A DNA stretch of 64,000 nt from Ferrimonas lipolytica (lineage in GTDB: Bacteria > Pseudomonadota > Gammaproteobacteria > Enterobacterales > Shewanellaceae): positions 2,356,001 through 2,420,000 of the forward strand of contig NZ_CP051180.1 in the NCBI RefSeq assembly GCF_012295575.1. Reading direction: 5' to 3'. The translations under genes were made by a program, and so were the position numbers. Positions 57,758 through 64,000 of this stretch are shown piece after piece; the stretch's first letter is position 1; every line of letters starts with the position of its first letter. The notes beneath the pieces are model-generated. The model did no database searches. It was given only the letters and a program-made list of their open reading frames with translations, and had not been told where the DNA came from.

Positions 57758-59014
57758 ATGCTAAAACGTTATTCTGTCCTAGCGCTGATGGCGCTTATCC
57801 CGCTATGTAGTCAATCCCACGATCTGCTACCGGGCCAAACACAATCGCAACCCCAGTTAATCACCAACGCCACCGTGCATACCCCAACCGGGCCGCTACT
57901 GAATACCGATGTGCTACTTAAAGCTGGCAAGATAGCCTCGATCGGAACCGACATTGTTGCTGAGGGTGCTGCGGTAATTGATGCCAGCGGGAAACACCTT
58001 TACCCCGCGTTAATTAGCTTGGACAGTCAAATTGGTTTAACCGAAATTGGCGCGGTTCGTGCCACCGTAGATAGCTATGAAGTTGGCGAGATAAACCCGC
58101 AGATCAGAGCGGCAACGGCTTTTAACGTTGAATCGGAATTATTACCGACACTTAGAGCCAATGGCATAGGCTACGCCCAGATCACCCCGATTGGCGATCT
58201 CTTTGCTGGCCAATCGGCGCTGGTGCAACTTGATGGCTGGAACATCAATGACGCCTTAGTTAAAGCGGATACGGGCGTTCACCTATACTGGCCTGCCAGC
58301 ACACTGCCGCAAGGGCAAACTCGCGAGCAAGCTCAAGCGAACTACCAACGCCAGTACGACATTATTGTTGCCGCCTTCGACGATGCCAAGCACTACCTTC
58401 AAGTACCTCGAGAGATCCAAGATGCTCGATGGGAATCGATGCGGGCCTTGTTACAGGGAACTTCCACGCTGTTTGTGCACGCCGACGAGCGCCGCCAGAT
58501 AGAGCACGCCATGGCGCTTGCGGCCAAATACCAAGTGCAGCTGGTGATCGTTGGCGGCTACGACAGTCATCAAGTTGCTGAGCAATTAGCACAACAACAG
58601 GTAGCGGTGATCTACACCCACGCCAAAGGCTTGCCACGCCGCATCGGTGACCCCTACGACTTAGCCTTTGAGATCCCAGCGATACTGCACCACGCTGGGG
58701 TTGAATTGGCCATTACCTTTAGCGGTAGCTGGGAGAGCCGCAACCTACCTTTTGCCGTTGGTCAGGCCATCGCCTTTGGATTGCCGCCAACAGCGGCACT
58801 CAATAGCGTCAGCAAGAACGCGGCTAAGCTGTTAGGGCAACCACAGCTAGGGCAACTGATTGCAGGAGCCCCCGCCAGCGTCATCATCAGCGGTGGTGAT
58901 CTGTTTGACCCGAGTAAACATGCGGTTGAGCGAATGTGGCTTGATGGCCGTGCCATCGATTTGGACAACCGTCATCAGCGGCTCTACCAAAAGTATCAAC
59001 AGCGTTATCAGTAG
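57758..59014 (+). CDS. Secreted single-domain amidohydrolase-like protein, probably without a metal site
   Basis: 418 residues from ATG 57758, preceded by AGGAG. A signal peptide (MLKRYSVLALMALIPLCSQS) leads to an amidohydrolase-type fold with the N-terminal beta sandwich (ITNATVHTP, GKIASIGTD). The HxH position reads DSQ (89-91), and SGSWESR replaces the catalytic aspartate loop; a histidine at VHADERR is kept. The C-terminal GAPASVIISGGDLFDP is typical of the family. It probably partners the larger protein, with which it forms an operon. Function is not known. Confidence 0.88.
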   Translation: MLKRYSVLALMALIPLCSQSHDLLPGQTQSQPQLITNATVHTPTGPLLNTDVLLKAGKIASIGTDIVAEGAAVIDASGKHLYPALISLDSQIGLTEIGAVRATVDSYEVGEINPQIRAATAFNVESELLPTLRANGIGYAQITPIGDLFAGQSALVQLDGWNINDALVKADTGVHLYWPASTLPQGQTREQAQANYQRQYDIIVAAFDDAKHYLQVPREIQDARWESMRALLQGTSTLFVHADERRQIEHAMALAAKYQVQLVIVGGYDSHQVAEQLAQQQVAVIYTHAKGLPRRIGDPYDLAFEIPAILHHAGVELAITFSGSWESRNLPFAVGQAIAFGLPPTAALNSVSKNAAKLLGQPQLGQLIAGAPASVIISGGDLFDPSKHAVERMWLDGRAIDLDNRHQRLYQKYQQRYQ

Positions 59015-59041
59015 TCGGCACGCTAATAAACGCCTAAATTT

Positions 59042-59331
59042 GGCTGTGTACCAACTAAGTGTTGTTCTTGCTAATACAGTTAAAGCACTGGCTAGGCGAG
59101 TGTTGATACAAGGGCAAAGCAATACCGTCGTTGATCTTCTGCCGCATTAGAGCAGTCCAGCGAAGCGTTTTGGACTGCGACCTAAGGCAAGGGGGACTCC
59201 AAAGGGGGCGAAGCTCCCCCTAATGCATACAAGAGTGTGCCGTCGCCACCGCGACATAGTCCGCTAAAAGTACCGAAATCGGTACAGCCGAAGGCTTGAT
59301 ATAAACCTCAACACTTAACTGTGACACAGCC
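59042..59331. mobile_element. MITE-like element, copy 1 (290 bp)
   Basis: Ends are inverted repeats: GGCTGTGT...AAGTGTTG at the left and its inverse (CAACACTT...ACACAGCC) at the right, over 23 bp. Flanks are CTAAATTT and ATAAATTT, an 8-bp duplication with one mismatch. It has no ORF. About 80 percent similar by eye to copy 2 at 63289-63566, same orientation. It sits between the amidohydrolase stop and its apparent terminator. The autonomous partner is not in the window. Confidence 0.85.
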
Positions 59332-59354
59332 ATAAATTTGGCTTAGGTTAATGT

Positions 59355-59381
59355 AAACGGAGCTATTTATGGCTCCGTTTT
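59355..59381 (+). terminator. Terminator of the amidohydrolase pair
   Basis: AACGGAGC pairs with GCTCCGTT around an eight-base loop, followed by TTTC. It is now 340 bp from the stop codon because the MITE lies between. Confidence 0.75.
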
Positions 59382-59430
59382 CGATCTGAGCTTGATACAA
59401 TTAAACCATTACCACTATTGAGCACACCCT

Positions 59431-59790
59431 ATGCACCGCACTCTTGCCTTTGCTCTGCTGCTGTTAGGCGGCTGTAGCAACACTTACGACTTCAGCAGCA
59501 ACCTTGATCCCGAGCCGATTAAGGATTATTTCTCCACCGGTTCCGTCGCTATTTACGATGCTATGCCCGCCAATGCCGAGCGCTTAGCCTTTATCGATGG
59601 CAGCAGCTGCCAAACGGATGTCTCGCTGCCACCAGCCAGCGAAGTTGAAGCGCGAACTGAATTACGCCATACCGCGGCACAGTTAGGCGCTAACGGAGTG
59701 GTGTTAAGCCAATGCGTTGCCCTAGAGGAGCTGCCGGGTTGCGTAACCAATATCCTGTGCAGTGGCCAAGCGATTAAAATAAAGCAATGA
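59431..59790 (+). CDS. rcsF: RcsF-like outer membrane lipoprotein
   Basis: 119 residues. The lipobox LLGGC places the acylated cysteine at C15. The mature domain has four cysteines (C60, C95, C104, C110), as in RcsF, where they form two disulfides, and the conserved LPPASEVEARTELR and LGANGVVLSQC segments. In enterobacteria RcsF senses envelope stress for the Rcs phosphorelay; no other rcs gene is in the window. It overlaps trmO by four bases, and the order rcsF-trmO-proS is the same as in E. coli. Confidence 0.9.
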   Translation: MHRTLAFALLLLGGCSNTYDFSSNLDPEPIKDYFSTGSVAIYDAMPANAERLAFIDGSSCQTDVSLPPASEVEARTELRHTAAQLGANGVVLSQCVALEELPGCVTNILCSGQAIKIKQ

Positions 59791-60482
59791 GTCACAGCAT
59801 TGAACCGGTGGCGCTTTGCCAGTCGCCCTATAAGCAGAAGTTCGCTATTCCGCGCCAGCCCAACTTAGTGCCAGCCGCCATTGGTCGATTACTGCTGCAG
59901 GGCGATTGCAACCGCGACGAGTGCGTACGTGGCTTAGAGCAGTTTTCTCATCTGTGGCTGATCTGGAGCTTTCATCAAAACCTAGAGCAAGGCTGGAAAC
60001 CCATGGTGCGGCCACCTCGCTTGGGCGGCAATGCCCGGGTTGGCGTATTTGCCAGCCGCGCGACCTTTCGTCCCAATGGCTTGGCAATGTCGGTAGTAAA
60101 GCTTCATCGGGTGCTCAAAGAAGGCAAGCAACACATCGTTGAGATCTCTGGGTTAGACTTGCTCGATGGCACACCTATTTTCGATATTAAGCCCTACGTG
60201 CCCTACTCCGACGCAGTGCCCGATGCCATTGGCGGTTACGCCAGTGATGCACCAACACCGATGCCAATGCGTGTACTTGATGCTGCAGAGCAACAATGGC
60301 AACAGGCGCAACAGCGTTATCCTGAGTTTGCCCAGTTAGCAGAGCAGGTGTTGGCGCAGGATCCACGCCCAGCCTATCAGCGAGAAGCGGGGCGCGAGTA
60401 TGGGGTGCAGCTGCATGACTTGGATCTGCGTTGGCAGGTTATTGATGGCTGTAACTGCGTAACGGCGGTAGTGTCGATTTAA
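59787..60482 (+). CDS. trmO: tRNA (N6-threonylcarbamoyl-A37) methyltransferase TrmO (TsaA/YaeB)
   Basis: 231 residues; E. coli TrmO has 235. It methylates t6A37 in threonine tRNAs with S-adenosylmethionine. Family segments are SPYKQKFAIPRQPNLVP, GVFASRATFRPNGLAMS and LDLLDGTPIFDIKPYVPYSD (20 residues). The all-beta SAM-binding N-domain is followed by a small C-domain. It is cotranscribed with rcsF. Confidence 0.95.
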   Translation: MSHSIEPVALCQSPYKQKFAIPRQPNLVPAAIGRLLLQGDCNRDECVRGLEQFSHLWLIWSFHQNLEQGWKPMVRPPRLGGNARVGVFASRATFRPNGLAMSVVKLHRVLKEGKQHIVEISGLDLLDGTPIFDIKPYVPYSDAVPDAIGGYASDAPTPMPMRVLDAAEQQWQQAQQRYPEFAQLAEQVLAQDPRPAYQREAGREYGVQLHDLDLRWQVIDGCNCVTAVVSI

Positions 60483-60590
60483 TCCATTTATCGGATTACG
60501 CTTAAGGCTAATCACGACCTAAGCAACGCTGATAGTCGCTGTCATAGGTTAACCAATTGCCTTCGTGCGGTTCATGCGCCGGCAAGAGCC

Positions 60591-60612
60591 GGTCACACAT
60601 GTGTGCCCCTAC
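60591..60612 (-). repeat. Solitary REP element of a further family (e)
   Basis: On the minus strand it reads GTAGGGG, CACAC, AT, GTGTG, ACC. The stem differs from all array families but keeps full pairing. A partner GTAGGGGCCATG on the plus strand at 60623 has a degraded palindrome. The pair lies between the convergent trmO and acyltransferase genes. Confidence 0.8.
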
Positions 60613-60643
60613 AACGAAGCTCGTAGGGGCCATGTAATTGCCA

Positions 60644-61312
60644 TCAACCTGGGTGGTAATCCGGCTTGTCGCGGCGATCGCCAATACGTTGGGCTGGATT
60701 GCCCGCCCAGATCTCATACTCAGGCACCGCTTTGGTCACGACGCTCCCCATGCCGATGACGGCGTGGGCACCGATGGTTACTCCATCACAGATAGCCACA
60801 CCAGTGCCTATCCATACATCATGCTCAATGAGAACCCCTTGACTGGTGACCGGCTGCTCACACACTAATGCATTGGCGCCAAAACCATGATTGAAGGCGT
60901 AGATCTTCACATTAGCAGCAATACGACAGTAATCGCCGATCCTAATGCCACTGCTGCCACCATCAAAACTGCAATCGTGATTGATGCCGACCTCTCGGCC
61001 AATGCTAATTGGCCCATGCAAAAAAGCACCAGCACCGACGTGGCTGCGATCACCTAACTCAATATCGCGGCCACGCTCAGCAAACAGTTGCGCGGTTTCC
61101 GCGACAAAGCAGTTATCACCAAAGCGGATAGTCTCCAAGGCGGCTAATCGAGCTTGCAGCTGCTGTTGCCAAGGGCGCGCCCAAAGCAGTGCTTTGGGCT
61201 TCAGCTTGGGATAGAGCCACGGCATATAGTTAAGTCGCTGCTTATGCTGCTCAATCAAGGCCTCGGCCGGGTAAGCTCGCCAAGGTTTGTCATCATTATT
61301 ATCGCTGCTCAT
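60644..61312 (-). CDS. Hexapeptide-repeat acyltransferase (maltose/galactoside acetyltransferase type)
   Basis: 222 residues. The C-terminal half is a left-handed beta helix with hexapeptide steps (IELGDRSHVGAGAFLHGP; VWIGTGVAICDGVTIGAHAVIGMGSVV) and ends in a typical NPAQRIG. The catalytic histidine region is about FNHGF. It probably acetylates a sugar or similar acceptor with acetyl-CoA. It interrupts the usual trmO-proS neighbourhood on the opposite strand. Confidence 0.9.
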   Translation of the reverse strand: MSSDNNDDKPWRAYPAEALIEQHKQRLNYMPWLYPKLKPKALLWARPWQQQLQARLAALETIRFGDNCFVAETAQLFAERGRDIELGDRSHVGAGAFLHGPISIGREVGINHDCSFDGGSSGIRIGDYCRIAANVKIYAFNHGFGANALVCEQPVTSQGVLIEHDVWIGTGVAICDGVTIGAHAVIGMGSVVTKAVPEYEIWAGNPAQRIGDRRDKPDYHPG

Positions 61313-61501
61313 GCCATCTCAATTGCGGTCTAAAAGACAGTTAATCAGCTATTGTCTTCAATGTAACGTGAAGATGAAACCGCAAATTAGGCTCGATTTG
61401 ACAACAATCTACGTCAATCCACCTTAAGCCGTGGAATCACTGGTGTGATCTGATAAAATGTCGGACTTATTTTTCTGTGTTAACCAAAGCGAATTAGCGA
61501 A

Positions 61502-63214
61502 ATGCGTACTAGCCAAACTCTGATTTCCACCTTGAAGGAAACCCCAGCAGACGCTGAGGTGATTAGCCACAAGATGATGCTGCGCGCCGGCATGATCCGT
61601 CGTTTGGCCGCGGGCCTATACACCTACCTGCCAACCGGTTTACGTGTATTGCGTAAAGTTGAAGCCATCGTGCGTGAAGAGATGAACCGCGCTGGTGCCG
61701 TTGAAACCTTAATGCCTGTGGTTCAGCCAGCGGATCTGTGGCAAGAAACTGGCCGTTGGGACGACATGGGTGCTGAAATGGCACGCCTACAAGATCGTCA
61801 CAACCGCGACTTCGTTTTAGGTCCTACCCACGAAGAGGTTATCACCGACATCGTTCGTAACGAGGTGAAATCCTACAAGCAATTGCCACTGAACCTGTAC
61901 CAGATCCAGACCAAATTCCGCGATGAACGTCGTCCTCGCTTCGGTGTGATGCGTTCCCGTGAGTTCTTGATGAAGGACGCTTACTCGTTCCACATTGACC
62001 AAGAGTCAATGGATGAAACCTACGACACCATGTATGCCGCATACTGTCGCGTTCTCGAGCGCATGGGCTTGGCCTTCCGTCCAGTATTGGCAGACACCGG
62101 TGCCATCGGTGGCGATAAGTCGCACGAGTTCCAAGTGTTGGCTCAATCCGGTGAAGACGCTATCGCGTACTCGACCGAAAGCGATTACGCTGCCAACATC
62201 GAAAAGGCGGAAGCTCTGGCTATCGGCGTACGTGGTGAAGCCACTGCCGAGATGACTCTGGTTGAGACTCCGAACGCTAAGACCATCGCTGAGCTGGTTG
62301 AGCAACACGGTATCGCTATCGAAAAGACCGTTAAAACCCTTATCGTTAAAGCCAGCGACGCGTCTGAGCATGAACTGGTTGCCTTGATGATCCGTGGCGA
62401 TCACGAGCTAAACGAGATCAAAGCGGAGAAAGTAGCAGACGTTGCGGCCCCTCTGACCTTCGCGACTGAAGAGGAGATCAACGCTGCTATCGGTGCTGGC
62501 CCTGGTTCTTTAGGCCCTGTTGGTTTGAAGCTGAAGCTGGTTATCGATCGCTCCGTAGCAACCCTGAACGATTTTGGCGCAGGCGCCAACATCGATGGCA
62601 AGCACCACTTCAACATCAACTGGGAGCGCGACGTTGCTCTACCAGAGGTTGCTGATCTGCGTAACGTTATCGCTGGTGATGCAAGCCCATGTGGCAACGG
62701 TATCTTAGAGATCGCTCGCGGCATCGAAGTGGGTCACATCTTCCAGCTGGGCACTAAGTACTCCGAAGCCATGGGCGCCAATGTGCTCGACCAAAACGGT
62801 AAAGCCAAGCCATTAACCATGGGTTGTTACGGTATCGGTGTGTCTCGTTTGGTGGCCGCAGCCATCGAACAGAATCACGATGACCGCGGTATCATTTGGC
62901 CAGCCGCCATTGCTCCGTTCCAGGTATCTATCGTGCCGATGAACATGCACAAGTCCGAGCGTGTTAAAGCGTTGGCAGAGAAGTTCTACACTGAACTAAC
63001 CGCTGCTGGCATCGAAGTGCTGTTCGACGACCGTAAAGAGCGTCCAGGAGTGATGTTTGCTGATCACGAACTGATTGGTATTCCGTACAACATCGTTATT
63101 GGCGATCGCGGTATCGACGCTGGCGTATTGGAGCTGAAGTCTCGCGCTAGCGGCGACAAGAGCGAAGTGGCCGTTGACGATATGGTCGCTCAGGTTATCG
63201 CCGCGCTGGCATAA
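61502..63214 (+). CDS. proS: Prolyl-tRNA synthetase
   Basis: 570 residues, the bacterial-type ProRS with the editing (INS) insertion; E. coli has 572. Class II motifs are seen: motif 1 near [19 protein letters not shown], motif 2 as [17 protein letters not shown], and motif 3 [16 protein letters not shown] of GPTHEEVI and the editing domain (about 225-405, SLGPVGLKL) are present. It attaches proline to tRNA(Pro). Confidence 0.97.
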   Translation: MRTSQTLISTLKETPADAEVISHKMMLRAGMIRRLAAGLYTYLPTGLRVLRKVEAIVREEMNRAGAVETLMPVVQPADLWQETGRWDDMGAEMARLQDRHNRDFVLGPTHEEVITDIVRNEVKSYKQLPLNLYQIQTKFRDERRPRFGVMRSREFLMKDAYSFHIDQESMDETYDTMYAAYCRVLERMGLAFRPVLADTGAIGGDKSHEFQVLAQSGEDAIAYSTESDYAANIEKAEALAIGVRGEATAEMTLVETPNAKTIAELVEQHGIAIEKTVKTLIVKASDASEHELVALMIRGDHELNEIKAEKVADVAAPLTFATEEEINAAIGAGPGSLGPVGLKLKLVIDRSVATLNDFGAGANIDGKHHFNINWERDVALPEVADLRNVIAGDASPCGNGILEIARGIEVGHIFQLGTKYSEAMGANVLDQNGKAKPLTMGCYGIGVSRLVAAAIEQNHDDRGIIWPAAIAPFQVSIVPMNMHKSERVKALAEKFYTELTAAGIEVLFDDRKERPGVMFADHELIGIPYNIVIGDRGIDAGVLELKSRASGDKSEVAVDDMVAQVIAALA

Positions 63215-63240
63215 GCTAAATTGCTTATCAACCCGCTGCA

Positions 63241-63264
63241 AACGCCGCTCATATGAGCGGCGTT
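63241..63264 (+). terminator. Terminator of proS
   Basis: AACGCCGCTCATATGAGCGGCGTT is a perfect palindrome followed by GTTGT, 26 bp after the stop. Confidence 0.88.
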
Positions 63265-63288
63265 GTTGTATGTTCAACCCTACTAATG

Positions 63289-63566
63289 GGCTGTGTACCA
63301 ATTAAGTGTTGCTCTTTCCAAGGCTGTTAAAGCACTGGCTAGGCGAGTCGCGATACAAGGGTAAAGCACTCCGCTATTGATCTACTGCCGCATTGGAGCA
63401 GTTCAGCGAAGCGTTTTGGACTGCGACCTAAGGCAAAGGGGGCGAAGCTCCCCCCTAATGCATACAAAAATGTGCCGTCGCCACCGCGACATAGTCCCCT
63501 CAAAGCACCGAAATCGATGAAGCCGAAGGCTTAAGATAAACTTCAACAACTAACTACGACACAGCC
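63289..63566. mobile_element. MITE-like element, copy 2 (278 bp)
   Basis: Begins GGCTGTGTACCAATTAAG and ends CTAACTACGACACAGCC, the same inverted ends as copy 1. Flanking octamers are TACTAATG and TACTAATT, a duplication with one mismatch. It has no ORF. It lies just past the proS terminator, in the same orientation as copy 1. Confidence 0.85.
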
Positions 63567-63678
63567 TACTAATTGCCCCGTTAACCCTAGCGTTATCCAT
63601 GAGCTACGGGTGGTAAGTCAGTTATGGCTATACTAAAAAGAAACGATAACGGAATAATCGGCAACCTTTGGGGCATGG

Positions 63679-64000
63679 ATGGTAGAACAAGGAAAGTGCA
63701 GCTTACAGCTTGGTGGTGGTGGCGCTCGTGCAGCGTATCAGGTAGGGGTGTTACAGGCGATTGCAGAGCTGTTCCCTCGTAATCACGGCCTGCCTTTTCC
63801 CATATTATGCGGTACTAGCGCTGGTGCTATTAATGCAACGGCTTTGGCCTGTTATGCCAGCTGTTTTCACCTTGGGGTACGTAAACTCGACTACGTTTGG
63901 CGCCACTTTAAAACCGAGCAGGTCTATCGCAGCGATTTTCGCGGCCTAAGCCGACACCTACTGTCAGTGCTGCTCAAGCGTGGCCATCGGCCACCCAGTT
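63679..64000 (+). CDS. Patatin-like phospholipase, 5' part
   Basis: The first 107 codons are present; the gene runs off the right edge. GGGG lies five bases before ATG 63679. The oxyanion-hole motif GGGGAR (12-17) and nucleophile elbow GTSAG (S47) are characteristic of patatin-like lipases (RssA/YchK and ExoU type). The catalytic aspartate (DG dyad) would lie beyond the window. An acyl hydrolase role is inferred from the motifs. Confidence 0.88.
   Translation, partial: MVEQGKCSLQLGGGGARAAYQVGVLQAIAELFPRNHGLPFPILCGTSAGAINATALACYASCFHLGVRKLDYVWRHFKTEQVYRSDFRGLSRHLLSVLLKRGHRPPS

Overview
The window is chromosomal DNA from a marine-type gammaproteobacterium of the Alteromonadales/Vibrionales kind; I cannot fix the genus. 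The evidence is the polar-flagellum gene order (flrABC, fliE-to-flhB, flhAFG-fliA, cheYZAB, parC-parP-cheW), together with rcsF-trmO-proS, DUF3010, YceH, an H-NS paralogue and the POT transporter. No rRNA, tRNA, prophage, cas genes or conjugation genes were seen.

Layout. 1-13.7 kb: the start of a probable polysaccharide-export gene (minus), a POT peptide transporter, yceH, a cob(I)alamin adenosyltransferase, a REP-associated tyrosine transposase (RAYT), B12-dependent methionine synthase metH, a DUF3010 gene and UDP-glucose dehydrogenase ugd. These genes are separated by four large arrays of short palindromic repeats. 13.8-48.4 kb: one minus-strand motility and chemotaxis block. It runs from flagellin, flaG-fliD-fliT-like-fliS, flrA, flrBC, fliEFGHIJ, fliKLMNOPQR-flhB, flhA-flhF-flhG-fliA to cheYZAB, a small membrane protein, parC, parP, cheW and a DUF2802 gene. 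Candidate sigma-54 promoters lie before flrB, fliE, fliK and flhA, and a sigma-28 promoter lies before flagellin, matching the Vibrio-type cascade FlrA > FlrBC > FliA. Two more repeat arrays flank the flagellin gene. 49.6-64 kb: tdk, an NhaC-type antiporter, etfBA, hns, a pair of secreted amidohydrolase-like proteins, rcsF-trmO, an acyltransferase, proS and the start of a patatin-like lipase. Two copies of a 280-290 bp MITE-like element lie in this part.

The most interesting signal is the repeat system. All six arrays and several solitary sites are built from one 22-nt element: GTAGGGG, a five-base arm, two loop bases, the complementary arm, then ACC. At least six versions occur in which the three inner arm bases differ (GGA, ACT, CAT, AGA, ACA, GCA) while the opposite arm changes to keep pairing. 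GTAG at the foot of a hairpin is the signature recognised by RAYTs, and a RAYT gene sits 36 bp from one array. Local tandem amplification has then fixed exact 79-bp and 55-bp periods and about 117-bp periods.

Secondary points are a 22-copy in-frame hexanucleotide tract in parP, a fourfold repeated motif in the CheA linker, an Ala/Thr hexamer tract in fliK, an amidohydrolase pair in which only one of three domains keeps its metal ligands, and MITE insertions with near-perfect 8-bp target duplications.
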